Source: JAKOUL01 sp035378845 (GTDB lineage: Bacteria > Dictyoglomota > Dictyoglomia > Dictyoglomales > Dictyoglomaceae). From it: a DNA stretch of 54,174 nucleotides. The DNA lies in NCBI GenBank assembly GCA_035378845.1, contig DAOSUP010000010.1, positions 1 through 54,174 on the forward strand. Direction: 5' to 3'. Made by a program: the position numbers and the translations under genes. Shown in pieces: positions 43,372 to 51,923 of this stretch (the first letter of the stretch is position 1; the number at the start of each line of letters is the position of its first letter). Below the pieces are notes generated by a model. It saw only the letters and a program-made list of their open reading frames with translations. It made no database searches and was not told the origin of the DNA.

Positions 43372-43804
43372 AAGATTTTTTAGATATATTTATTTAAAAC
43401 TTATCAGATTAAACGATTCTCCTGAAAAAATTGCTTTAAGCTTTAGTATTGGTGTATTTATTGGAGTTTTTCCTACTTTTGGACTTGGAGGAATTTTGGT
43501 TGTTATTATTTCATATATTTTTAAGCTCAATTACTTAGCAGGGGTATTAGGAACTTTTATCATGAATTATATCACTTCTCCTTTTTTTTGGTCTCTCAGC
43601 TATTTTATAGGTAATTTCCTTTTATATGGGAAATTTGAATGGAAAATTTGGGAGGAGAGAAATATTAAGGAATTTGCTCTCTCATATATTGTAGGAAACA
43701 TCATAGTTTCTATACTTTGTTTCTTTCTCTCATATTTTATAGTTAGAAAATTAGTTATAACTTATAGAAAGAGAAGAGGAAGGAGAAAGGCTCCTTCCTC
43801 TTAG
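43349..43804 (+). CDS. DUF2062 membrane protein
   Basis: The 151-residue protein has three or four membrane segments and the motifs SPEKIALSFSIGVFIGVFPTFGLG and FIMNYITSPFFWSLSYFIG, which I associate with DUF2062. Function is unknown. The last codons form one arm of the terminator hairpin at 43774-43802, giving the basic C terminus RKRRGRRKAPSS. Confidence 0.82.
   Translation: MLKAPKIKRFFRYIYLKLIRLNDSPEKIALSFSIGVFIGVFPTFGLGGILVVIISYIFKLNYLAGVLGTFIMNYITSPFFWSLSYFIGNFLLYGKFEWKIWEERNIKEFALSYIVGNIIVSILCFFLSYFIVRKLVITYRKRRGRRKAPSS
43774..43802. terminator. Intrinsic terminator between convergent genes
   Basis: A perfect 12-bp stem, AAGAGGAAGGAG with CTCCTTCCTCTT, has a 5-nt loop AAAGG. On the plus strand a T-rich tract (GTTTTTTCTCTTTT) follows 9 nt later; on the minus strand CTCTTTCT follows directly. 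It overlaps the stop of the DUF2062 gene and could serve both that gene and the convergent phosphofructokinase gene. Confidence 0.75.
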
Positions 43805-43835
43805 ATATGTGTTTTTTCTCTTTTAATCTAAGGTA

Positions 43836-44876
43836 TTACTTATTAAAGAAAGTCTTCATACTCTCATAAAATGCTGGATCTACAGTCTTCGTCTTTCCTT
43901 CAATTAGTGTAATATCCACTGGTACAAGCTGACTTCCTTTTACTGCAATAAAGTAGCCAGATTTACCTTCATGTACTAAATCTACGCCCTCTTTTCCAAG
44001 TTGAAGACCTAATATTCTATCTCTTATAGATGGAGTTCCTCCTCTTTGAAGGTGGCTTAAAATTACAGCTCTTGTTTCAACCCCTATGTTTTTTTGAATC
44101 TCTTCTGCAAGGACATTTCCTACGCCACCTAATCTTATATGTCCAAAGGCATCCACCATTCCCTCTTGTCCTTTTTGATAGGTGAATCCAGGAAGCTGAG
44201 CGCCTTCTGCAATGGCTACTACTGCATAATTATGTCCTCTATCGTAGAGTTTTCTAATATGGTCGTAGAGTTCATTTAGATGTGGCTCTACCTCTGGTAT
44301 AAAGATATAATCTGCTCCTCCTGCTAACCCTCCATATAGAGCTAACCAACCAGCATGTCTACCCATAATTTCTACTACTATTACTCTTGCGTGAGATTTT
44401 GCAGTATCTCTTAATCTTTTTATAGCATCTACGACTACCTCTACAGCAGTATCAAAACCTAGAGTGTAGTCAGTTTCTTCTAAATCTTTATCTATGGTCT
44501 TTGGTATTCCAATCATGGGAAGACCTAATTTACTGAATTTAGAGGCTACGCCTAAGGTATCCTCTCCACCAATAGCTATTAGCGCATCTAAGTTTAATTT
44601 TTTGAAATTTTCAATACATTTCTGTACATCCTCTTCTTTTTTAAATGGATTTGTTCTTGAACTTCCTAAAATAGTTCCTCCTTCCTCTAAGATATTTTCC
44701 ACCATTTCCAAAGTAAGAGGTACAGCATCTGCCTTGAGAAGTCCTGCCCATCCATATTTAAGTCCGATAACCTCATCCCCATAATCTAATGCTCTCATTA
44801 CTATTCCACGGATAGCTGGATTTAATCCTGGGCAATCACCACCTCCAGTTAATACTCCTATACGTTTTTTCTCCAT
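43836..44876 (-). CDS. pfp: Pyrophosphate-dependent 6-phosphofructokinase
   Basis: The 346-residue enzyme of the PFK family has the PPi-specific substitutions: GGEDT (103-107) with Asp106 in place of the ATP-type glycine, and PKTIDKD (125-131) with Lys126 in place of the second glycine. VLTGGGDCPGLNPAIRG, EIMGRHAGWLALYGGLAGGAD and LSHLQRGGTPS complete the fold. It catalyses the reversible transfer between PPi and fructose 6-phosphate. A PPi-PFK of this kind was described from Dictyoglomus thermophilum (from memory). AAAGGAGGATGAAAC precedes the ATG. It is monocistronic between a terminator and a divergent promoter. Confidence 0.92.
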   Translation of the reverse strand: MEKKRIGVLTGGGDCPGLNPAIRGIVMRALDYGDEVIGLKYGWAGLLKADAVPLTLEMVENILEEGGTILGSSRTNPFKKEEDVQKCIENFKKLNLDALIAIGGEDTLGVASKFSKLGLPMIGIPKTIDKDLEETDYTLGFDTAVEVVVDAIKRLRDTAKSHARVIVVEIMGRHAGWLALYGGLAGGADYIFIPEVEPHLNELYDHIRKLYDRGHNYAVVAIAEGAQLPGFTYQKGQEGMVDAFGHIRLGGVGNVLAEEIQKNIGVETRAVILSHLQRGGTPSIRDRILGLQLGKEGVDLVHEGKSGYFIAVKGSQLVPVDITLIEGKTKTVDPAFYESMKTFFNK

Positions 44877-44917
44877 GTTTCATCCTCCTTTTGTGACAAT
44901 TTTTGTTGATTAATATG

Positions 44918-44946
44918 ATTTTATTATTTAGTATAAAAATTGACAA
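44918..44946 (-). promoter_or_regulatory. Promoter of the PPi-phosphofructokinase gene
   Basis: On the minus strand TTGTCA (44946-44941) and TAAAAT (44923-44918) have a 17-bp spacer. The -35 box overlaps the -35 of the divergent promoter on the plus strand (44940-44945), so the two promoters share the same few bases. Confidence 0.65.
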
Positions 44947-44968
44947 GGCTTTTGATGATTGATAGACT
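44940..44968 (+). promoter_or_regulatory. Promoter of the Wzy/TPR gene
   Basis: TTGACA (44940-44945) and TAGACT (44963-44968) have a 17-bp spacer, giving a leader of about 30 nt before ATG 45003. The -35 is perfect and overlaps the divergent promoter. Confidence 0.6.
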
Positions 44969-45002
44969 TTTAAAAATGAATTAAAATTTTGGGAGAGAAA
45001 CA

Positions 45003-47615
45003 ATGAAGAAGATGAGAAAAAATGAAGAGAATCTGAAGGAACATTATTTTAGGCTATTTATTTTTGCTTCTCTCCTGCTTCTAATCTGTACAGTTCCTAT
45101 AGCTCAACCTCACTTTTTAAAATTACACGATATATCCGAAGTTCCTAAAGTAACACTCATAAGAGTTTTGGGTAGTATTAGTCTTATTCTCTGGGCATTA
45201 TGGATAATGTTGGGAAAAAGAAAAATAACATTGCCTCCTAAAAAAATCTCTTCTTTGGTATTTGCCTTTCTTCTTTCTTGGATAATTTCTACTTTTATGT
45301 CTACAAATTTTTATCTTAGCTTTTTTGGATCTTATATGAGGCAAATGGGATTTTTAACTTATTTCTTTTATTTTGCTATATTCTTTATGCTTTTTGATGT
45401 TATACAAACTCCCAAAGAACAAAAATATTTTTATTGGGCTATGATTTTCTCCACTACTATTGTGGTTATTGTAGGACTGTTGCAATTTTTCAGAGCTATG
45501 CCTTGGTTTGAGAGAGTTCGGGCAGAATCAAGAATCATTTCTACTTTAGGACATGCTGATTTTCTTGGGCATTTTCTTGTTATTGTGATGCCTATAATTC
45601 TTAGTTTTATATATTATTTTGAGAAAAATAAGATTAAAATACCCCTTTTGATCCTTTTCTTTGCTTCTTTCTTAACGTTACTTGGAAGTTATACTCGTGG
45701 TTCATGGGTAGCTTTCTTATTTTCGTTTATTGTATTCTTTGGATTTTTGGGTATTAAAGGTAAGAATATTTTGAAGAAGAATAAAGTTATTACTTTAGTC
45801 CTTATTTTAGGAATGCTCTTTACGGTTGGTGCTTTTGGTATATTAGAACAGGAGCTTTATCTTAAAAGGGCAGATTTAGGTACATTTAGTTTAAAAGAGA
45901 GATTTGAAAGTATAGGTGCTGGTTTAGGTATAACTCAGGCAAATCCAAGGGTACTTACCTGGAGAGATAGTAAAAAACTTTTTCAAGATAAAATTTTAAA
46001 ATCTCCAAGAATAATTTATGGATTAGGACCTGAAACTTTTTCTTTTAACTTTACTCCTTACAAGTCTCTTGATCTTGCAAGATATGATGGAGGTAAAGGA
46101 TATCCAGATAGAGAGCATAATGAATTTTTAGATATACTTTTTCCTCAAGGGCTTTTAGGATTGCTTGTCTTTTGTTTTTTGCTGTTGAGTGTATTTCTCT
46201 TTTCTCTTAGAAATTATCAAAAAATTCCAGAAAAGGAAAGATTAATATTCTTAGGAACTGTTACAGGTTGGATTGGCTTTTTAGTTCAAGCTTTAGTTCT
46301 TTTTGGACTTTCTGCAACTTATCTTTATTTTTGGACTGTAATGAGTTTTATTTTACTATTTTTTAAATTTTATAATAAAGAAGCTGTTTGGGAGATTAAT
46401 TTGGGAACACTTTCTGAAAATTTAAAGTATCTTTTATCTATAGTACTAATTTTTATTGGTTTGTTTTCTATGAGCATCTCTTTTAGATTTTTTAGAGCAG
46501 AAGTCTTTTATAGATATGGTTTGGATTATTTAAATACAAATGAAGCAGGGAAAGCAGCTTCAATATTGGAAGAAGCTATAAAATTAAGACCGCAGGAAAC
46601 TGCTTTTCATGAAGCCGCAATTAAGGCTTATATAGGCATTATGGGAGGAGCAGTAAATGCTGAAGATAAAGATTATGCTTATAGAATGGGAGAGGCACAT
46701 ATTAATGGACTTTTGAAGAATGCCTATTATAGGTCTTTATCCTATAACTTAGTAGGTGCTTTTTATGCACAAGCCTATCATTATCTTGGAAAAAAAGATA
46801 GGACTCTACTTGAAAGGGCTGAAGACAATCTCTATAAAGCTATTTCTTTTGATAAATATGCTGTACCTCCCTTAGAGAATTTAATGAGACTTTATAGTTT
46901 TGATCTTAAAGATATAAATAAAGCAAGGGAGATGGCTCAGAGAATCTTAGAGATTGATCCATATCATTTAGAAGCAGGGACTTATTTAGCATCTATTTTA
47001 TGCCAAGAAAAAAATTACGATGAGGCTGCAAAAATCTATGAAAATTTAGCATATGCACATTCTGATAATAAGGATATTCTTAATGACCTTGGAGTTATGT
47101 ATCTTGCACTTGGAGACTATGAAAAAGCCGAAGAAAGTTTTCTTAAAGTTCTAAATTTAGATCCATTATATGATAAGGCAAGAGAGAATTTAAAAACTCT
47201 TTATAAGAAATTAGGTATAAATAAGGAAGTACCAGAGATTCCTAATGAAGATATGGCTTATATCCAGTTAGGATTAAACTATTACACTAATAATAACTAT
47301 ACTAAGGCTATAGAAGCTTTTTCTAAAGCTTTAGAGATTAATAATAAGTCTGTAGAGGCAATGAATAATTTAGGTGCTACCTCATATATGATGGGAGATT
47401 TAGATAAAGCAATTTTGTACTTTGAGAAAGCTATAGAACTTAATAGAAATTATGTTGAAGCTTATGGAAATTTGGCTTATGCTTATCTTGAGAAGAATGA
47501 TCTTTCTAAAGCAGAGGAGGTACTAAAAGAAGGGCTAAAGTATAATCCGAATGCTGCTTCTCTGAAAGAAATTTATGAGAAGATTAGGGAATTAAAAGGA
47601 GAGTTGAAAAAATGA
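45003..47615 (+). CDS. O-antigen ligase/Wzy-like membrane protein with C-terminal TPR repeats
   Basis: The 870-residue protein has about a dozen hydrophobic segments in residues of about 18-470. A large loop contains the RDSKKLF and PETFSFNFTPYKSLDLARYDGG region typical of Wzy_C/O-antigen ligase proteins (conserved DREHNEFLDILFPQGLLGLL). From about residue 490 to the end there are several tetratricopeptide repeats, for example DILNDLGVMYLALGDYEKAE and AMNNLGATSYMMGDLDKAI. Such proteins polymerise or attach surface polysaccharides, or glycosylate proteins, at the outer face of the membrane. It overlaps the ribonucleotide reductase gene by 4 bp, an odd functional pairing. Confidence 0.87.
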   Translation: MKKMRKNEENLKEHYFRLFIFASLLLLICTVPIAQPHFLKLHDISEVPKVTLIRVLGSISLILWALWIMLGKRKITLPPKKISSLVFAFLLSWIISTFMSTNFYLSFFGSYMRQMGFLTYFFYFAIFFMLFDVIQTPKEQKYFYWAMIFSTTIVVIVGLLQFFRAMPWFERVRAESRIISTLGHADFLGHFLVIVMPIILSFIYYFEKNKIKIPLLILFFASFLTLLGSYTRGSWVAFLFSFIVFFGFLGIKGKNILKKNKVITLVLILGMLFTVGAFGILEQELYLKRADLGTFSLKERFESIGAGLGITQANPRVLTWRDSKKLFQDKILKSPRIIYGLGPETFSFNFTPYKSLDLARYDGGKGYPDREHNEFLDILFPQGLLGLLVFCFLLLSVFLFSLRNYQKIPEKERLIFLGTVTGWIGFLVQALVLFGLSATYLYFWTVMSFILLFFKFYNKEAVWEINLGTLSENLKYLLSIVLIFIGLFSMSISFRFFRAEVFYRYGLDYLNTNEAGKAASILEEAIKLRPQETAFHEAAIKAYIGIMGGAVNAEDKDYAYRMGEAHINGLLKNAYYRSLSYNLVGAFYAQAYHYLGKKDRTLLERAEDNLYKAISFDKYAVPPLENLMRLYSFDLKDINKAREMAQRILEIDPYHLEAGTYLASILCQEKNYDEAAKIYENLAYAHSDNKDILNDLGVMYLALGDYEKAEESFLKVLNLDPLYDKARENLKTLYKKLGINKEVPEIPNEDMAYIQLGLNYYTNNNYTKAIEAFSKALEINNKSVEAMNNLGATSYMMGDLDKAILYFEKAIELNRNYVEAYGNLAYAYLEKNDLSKAEEVLKEGLKYNPNAASLKEIYEKIRELKGELKK

Positions 47616-49846
47616 ACAGAGTTGAATTTACAGAGCAAGCTTTGACCATATTAGAAAAAAGATATTTGAAGAAGGATGAGAATGGAAATGTTATAGAAAC
47701 TCCTGAAAAGATGTTTGAAAGAGTTGCAGAAACTATTGCTATGGCCGATCTTATTTATAATCCTAATGCAGATGTAGAAAAAATAAAGGAGATGTTCTAT
47801 GATATGATGATATCATTAGAATTTCTTCCTAATTCTCCTACGTTAATGAATGCTGGAAGACCTTTAGGACAGCTTTCAGCTTGTTTTGTAATACCAATTG
47901 AGGATTCATTAGTTAGTATTTTTGAGGGTTTGAAATATGCTGCTCTTATCCATCAGTCTGGTGGTGGTACTGGATTTTCCTTTTCTAAGCTTCGTCCCAA
48001 AGGAGATATTGTTAGAACTACTGGTGGAATTGCCTCTGGACCAGTAAGTTTTTTGAAGGTATATGATGCAGCCACAGATACAATAAAACAAGGTGGAGTC
48101 CGTCGTGGTGCTAACATGGGGATTTTGCGTGTGGATCATCCAGATGTATTTGAATTTATAACATGTAAAAATCAAGAAGGTGTGTTAACTAATTTTAATA
48201 TTTCTGTAGCTATCACAGACAAATTTATGGAAGCAGTATTGAAGGATGAAGAATTTGAACTTATAAATCCTCGTAATAAAGAGGCTGTAGAAAAAGTTAG
48301 TGCTAAAGAGATTTTTAATCTCATAGTGGAACAGGCTTGGAAAAATGGAGAACCAGGAATAATATTTATTGATGAAATTAATAGAAAAAATCCCACACCT
48401 GAAGTAGGAGAGATAGAATCTACTAATCCATGTGGAGAGCAACCTCTTCTTTCTTTTGAATCTTGCAACTTAGGCTCTATTAATTTAGGCAAAATGGTGA
48501 AGAATATAAATGGAACTTATATGATTGATTGGGAAAAACTAAAAGAGACAACTTATAAAGCAGTCCATTTTTTAGATAATGTAATAGATGTTAATTACTA
48601 TCCTTTAAAAGAAATTGAGACTATGACTAAGGCTAATAGAAAAATTGGTCTTGGAGTTATGGGCTTCTATGATCTTCTTATACTTCTTGGACTTCCATAT
48701 AATACAGAAGAAGCAAGAGAAGTTGCTCAAGAAATTATGAAATTTATATGGGAAGAAGCAAGAAAAGCTTCAGTACAACTTGCTGAAGAAAGGGGAGTTT
48801 TTCCAAACTGGGAGAAAAGTATATACAAGGATATGGATCTAAAGCTTAGGAATGCTACACTGACCACTATCGCTCCTACAGGAAGTATAAGTATTATAGC
48901 TAATTGTTCTTCGGGTATAGAACCTGTTTTTGCATTAGCATATAAGAGAAAAATAAGTCTCGGAGAATGGAATGAAATTTATCCTCTTTTTAAAGAAATC
49001 TTAGTTAACGAAGGAATTTATTCTGATGAGTTAATAGAAAAAGTTATTGAGAAGGGTAGTATCCAAGAGATAGAGGAAATTCCAGAAAAGATCCGTAAAC
49101 TCTTTGTAACTGCTCTTGATATTTCTCCCGAAGATCATATCTTAATGCAAGCTACTTTTCAAAAGTATGTGGATAATGCAGTTTCAAAAACTGTAAATTT
49201 AAGACAATCAGCCACAAAAGAAGATATTAGAAAAATATATTTGATGGCTTATCAATTAGGTCTTAAAGGGATTACTGTATATAGGGATAAGTCAAGAAGT
49301 GTACAAGTACTTGGAATAGAAGGTGAGGAGAGGGAAGAAGAAAAGCACGGGGTAAAGCCAAGACCTCGTCCTGTAATTACTAAAGGAGCCACAATAAAAG
49401 TAAAAACAGGATGTGGAAATCTTTATGTAACAATAAATGAAGATAAGTTTGGAATATGTGAAGTTTTTTCCACCTTAGGGAAAGCTGGGGGTTGTGCTGC
49501 ATCTCAAACTGAGGCTATCTCAAGATTAATCTCTTTAGCGTTAAGAAGTGGAGTTGATATAAATTCTGTTATAAAACAGTTAAAAGGCATAAGATGTCCT
49601 AATCCAACAAGAGGAGAAGAGGGAGATTTTATTTTTTCCTGTTCTGATGCTATTGCAAAGGCTTTAGAGAAATATTTAAGAGTGAAAAAAGGAGAAATTG
49701 ATTCCTCTAATTTTTTTGTGGATGCAAATCCTAAGGAAAAAGAATCTACCTATTCTGGGGTCTTATGTCCTGAATGTGGATCTCCTCTTCAGATGGCTGA
49801 AGGATGTTTAACTTGTAGAGTTTGTGGATATTCAAAATGCTACTAA
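47612..49846 (+). CDS. nrdJ: Adenosylcobalamin-dependent (class II) ribonucleotide reductase
   Basis: The 744-residue enzyme makes deoxyribonucleotides with a B12 radical and needs no oxygen. It has LEFLPNSPTLMNAG, Cys91 in GQLSACFVIP, SGGGTGFSFSKLRP, GGVRRGANMGIL, the active-site NPCGEQPLLSFESCNLGSINL, and APTGSISIIANCSSGIEPVF. The C-terminal part carries CGNLYVTINED and a zinc ribbon CPECGSP with CRVCGYSKCY, typical of NrdJ. It fits an anaerobic or facultative thermophile. Its end is convergent with serS, 20 bp apart. Confidence 0.97.
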   Translation: MNRVEFTEQALTILEKRYLKKDENGNVIETPEKMFERVAETIAMADLIYNPNADVEKIKEMFYDMMISLEFLPNSPTLMNAGRPLGQLSACFVIPIEDSLVSIFEGLKYAALIHQSGGGTGFSFSKLRPKGDIVRTTGGIASGPVSFLKVYDAATDTIKQGGVRRGANMGILRVDHPDVFEFITCKNQEGVLTNFNISVAITDKFMEAVLKDEEFELINPRNKEAVEKVSAKEIFNLIVEQAWKNGEPGIIFIDEINRKNPTPEVGEIESTNPCGEQPLLSFESCNLGSINLGKMVKNINGTYMIDWEKLKETTYKAVHFLDNVIDVNYYPLKEIETMTKANRKIGLGVMGFYDLLILLGLPYNTEEAREVAQEIMKFIWEEARKASVQLAEERGVFPNWEKSIYKDMDLKLRNATLTTIAPTGSISIIANCSSGIEPVFALAYKRKISLGEWNEIYPLFKEILVNEGIYSDELIEKVIEKGSIQEIEEIPEKIRKLFVTALDISPEDHILMQATFQKYVDNAVSKTVNLRQSATKEDIRKIYLMAYQLGLKGITVYRDKSRSVQVLGIEGEEREEEKHGVKPRPRPVITKGATIKVKTGCGNLYVTINEDKFGICEVFSTLGKAGGCAASQTEAISRLISLALRSGVDINSVIKQLKGIRCPNPTRGEEGDFIFSCSDAIAKALEKYLRVKKGEIDSSNFFVDANPKEKESTYSGVLCPECGSPLQMAEGCLTCRVCGYSKCY

Positions 49847-49866
49847 AAAGCCTAGATTAAATTCTT

Positions 49867-51147
49867 TTATCTTTTTGGTGTTAATTCTTTAATTCCTAAG
49901 GTATAAGGTTGAAGTACTTTAGGAACAATAATTCTGCCATCTTCTTGTTGGTAGTTTTCAAATATTGCTATTAGAGCTCTTGATATAGCTATAGCAGTTC
50001 CATTAAGAGTATGGGCATAGTCTAATTCTCCTGTCACTCTTCTAAATCTTATATTTAATCTTCTTGCTTGATAATCGGTACAATTAGAGCAACTTGTTAC
50101 TTCTCCATATTCTCCTCTTCCTGGCATCCATGCTTCTATATCAAATTTTCGAGCAGCAGGTGCGCCTAAATCTCCAGAGCAAATATCTAAGACTCTATAT
50201 GGTATCTCTAATTTCTGGAAGATCTTTTCTTCTAAGCTTAAAATATATTCGTGCATGTCTTCAGAATCTTCAGGCTTACAAATAATAAATATTTCTACTT
50301 TACTAAATTGATGTACCCGATACAAACCGCGATTGTACTTTCCATAGGCTCCCGCTTCTGTCCTAAAACAGTGAGAAAAACCTAAATATTTTAAAGGAAG
50401 ATCCAATTCATCTAAGATCTCATCTTTATGGTATCCTCCTAAGGTAATTTCTGCGGTAGCTATAAGTCCTAAATCTGTATCTTCAACTTTATATATTTGT
50501 GCCTCAGGTCCGCGAGGCTGAAAACCTATGCCCTCTATAACCTCCATCTTAGCAAGATCTGGGGTTATAAATAACTTAAAGCTTTCAGAAACAAGAGTAT
50601 CTATAACAAATTGTATAAGAGCAAACTCTAATATAACACTTTCATTTTTGAGGTAATAGAAATTTGATCCTGTAACTTTACCTCCTCTCTCAAAATCTAA
50701 AAGGTCATTGATTAGTCCAAGTTCCAGATGATCCTTTGGGGAAAAAGAAAAAGAAGGTAGATTACCCCATTTTTTGATCTCTTTATTATCAGAGTCATCC
50801 TTTCCAATAGGAGCTTTTGAAGATAGAAAATTTGGAAGCTGCCAGAGAGCTGAAAAGAGTTCTTTTTCTACCATATTAAATTCTTTTTCTAATTTTTCTA
50901 TACTTTCTTTTATTTCCTTTGCTTGCTGGATTAATTTTTCTTTTTCTTTCCCCTCAGCTCTGCCAACTTCTTGGGAAATTTTATTTCTCTGAGCTCTTAG
51001 ATTATCTACTTCCTTTTGAAGTTCTCTTCGCTTTATATCTAAATTTAGAATATAATCTACATTATATTTTTGAGGATCTAAATTTCTTGAAATTATATTT
51101 TCCTTCATTTTTCCAGGATTTTCTCTAAGTATCTTAATATCAATCAT
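49867..51147 (-). CDS. serS: Seryl-tRNA synthetase
   Basis: The 426-residue class II synthetase charges tRNA-Ser. The N-terminal coiled-coil arm (residues of about 30-100) reads the tRNA variable arm. The catalytic core has motif 2 HCFRTEAGAYGKYNRGLYRVHQF and motif 3 LNGTAIAISRALIAIFENYQ. TAAGGAGGATTGAAGGT precedes the ATG at 51147. The leader of about 100 nt shows no T-box signature. Confidence 0.97.
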   Translation of the reverse strand: MIDIKILRENPGKMKENIISRNLDPQKYNVDYILNLDIKRRELQKEVDNLRAQRNKISQEVGRAEGKEKEKLIQQAKEIKESIEKLEKEFNMVEKELFSALWQLPNFLSSKAPIGKDDSDNKEIKKWGNLPSFSFSPKDHLELGLINDLLDFERGGKVTGSNFYYLKNESVILEFALIQFVIDTLVSESFKLFITPDLAKMEVIEGIGFQPRGPEAQIYKVEDTDLGLIATAEITLGGYHKDEILDELDLPLKYLGFSHCFRTEAGAYGKYNRGLYRVHQFSKVEIFIICKPEDSEDMHEYILSLEEKIFQKLEIPYRVLDICSGDLGAPAARKFDIEAWMPGRGEYGEVTSCSNCTDYQARRLNIRFRRVTGELDYAHTLNGTAIAISRALIAIFENYQQEDGRIIVPKVLQPYTLGIKELTPKR

Positions 51148-51199
51148 ACCTTCAATCCTCCTTATTGTTTTTAGAATGTATTTTGTAAAGATGAAAAGA

Positions 51200-51214
51200 T
51201 TATCTGACAGATAA
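51200..51214. repeat. Palindrome in the serS leader
   Basis: TTATCTG-A-CAGATAA is a perfect 7-bp inverted repeat with a single central base. It lies 53 bp before the serS start, downstream of the likely -10. It could be an operator or a short RNA hairpin; nothing else supports either. Confidence 0.5.
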
Positions 51215-51434
51215 GTCTAAAAATTTTTTCTCCAAAATATTGAAAACATTATACATCTTTATAAAAAACAAAGAAAGATCTTTTACATTAAAATATATTA
51301 ATGATAAAACAATGTTAATGATAGAAAAACTATTGAAGATATTAAAAATATGAGAATTTTTGAGAAAAAACTCCTAAATATAAGATTGAATAGAGATACT
51401 ATTTATAAATAAGGATACAAAACTACCTTAACAG

Positions 51435-51453
51435 TATATCATAAAATGATATA
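51435..51453. repeat. Palindrome just upstream of a promoter
   Basis: TATATCAT-AAA-ATGATATA has perfect 8-bp arms and ends 3 bp before the -35 box at 51457. The position suggests a regulator binding site, but the region is very AT-rich, so chance is a real possibility. Confidence 0.45.
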
Positions 51454-51456
51454 TAA

Positions 51457-51485
51457 TTGACAATTAGATGAGAACTGTTTAATAT
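51457..51485 (+). promoter_or_regulatory. Promoter of the small membrane protein gene
   Basis: TTGACA (51457-51462) and TAATAT (51480-51485) have a 17-bp spacer, followed within 20 bp by a very strong Shine-Dalgarno tract (GGGGGGAGGTGG, 51503-51514). This supports expression of the frame that follows. Confidence 0.7.
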
Positions 51486-51520
51486 AGTAAAAAGGTTTAA
51501 ATGGGGGGAGGTGGAGTAAT

Positions 51521-51874
51521 ATAGTTTTAAATATAACTAAGATTTTAGATATTATAATTTTTGGGATCATCGTAGTCTTTTTAATATTTGTATACAGATT
51601 CTTAAGTTCTTCACAAGGTAAAACTGTTGAAATAAACGAACTTCAAAGAAAGATAGATGAATTAGCTATAAAAGAGGAATCTCTTAGAAGAGAATTAGGT
51701 GAGCTTATAGATTCAATTAGGAGTTTGAAATCTCAAGAGTTATCTCTTTTGGAAGAAATGAAAAGGATGGCTGAAAGACAAAGTCCATCCTTAAATTTTC
51801 AAGAGCTGGATCAAAAAATTTCTCTTTTAGATAAAAAACTCACAAGAATATTAGAGATTATAATGTCCAAGTAA
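51521..51874 (+). CDS. Small membrane-anchored coiled-coil protein with apparent AUA start
   Basis: An open frame of 117 codons lacks any ATG, GTG or TTG start before codon 65 or so. The first plausible codon is ATA at 51521, nine bases after GGAGG (51507-51511), with a good promoter upstream. The product would read (M)VLNITKILDIIIFGIIVVF, with a single membrane segment at about residues 6-24, then a long charged coiled coil (NELQRKIDELAIKEESLRR). The small size and layout resemble DUF948/LapA-like membrane-anchored helical proteins, but I do not recognise the family. If the six-G run at 51503-51508 is one G short, the ATG at 51501 would enter this frame instead. Confidence 0.65.
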   Translation: MVLNITKILDIIIFGIIVVFLIFVYRFLSSSQGKTVEINELQRKIDELAIKEESLRRELGELIDSIRSLKSQELSLLEEMKRMAERQSPSLNFQELDQKISLLDKKLTRILEIIMSK

Positions 51875-51923
51875 GTTCCTATTCTAAAGAATCTAAAGAG
51901 CACTATAAAAAAGTTAAGGAGAT

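Larger units (their letters stand above)
51148..51520. other. AT-rich divergent intergenic region, 373 bp
   Basis: It separates serS (-) from a small gene (+) and holds no open frame I would call. For serS, TATAAT lies at 51253-51248 on the minus strand, without a good -35. For the plus-strand gene there is a good promoter at 51457-51485. Two short perfect palindromes (51200-51214, 51435-51453) and a 9-bp direct repeat TTAATGATA at 51298 and 51315 are present. Composition is close to 80% A+T by eye. Confidence 0.7.

Noticed and set aside
49847..49866. Terminator between nrdJ and serS
   Set aside because: Only scattered A and T runs are present; no stable GC-containing stem could be drawn.
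51148..51300. T-box leader for serS
   Set aside because: No GGTGG-ACC T-box sequence, specifier loop or terminator/antiterminator pair could be found in the minus-strand leader.
51501..51524. Micro-ORF ATG GGG GGA ... TAG overlapping the Shine-Dalgarno tract
   Set aside because: Seven codons of mostly glycine; it exists only because of the G-rich ribosome binding site and has no binding site of its own.
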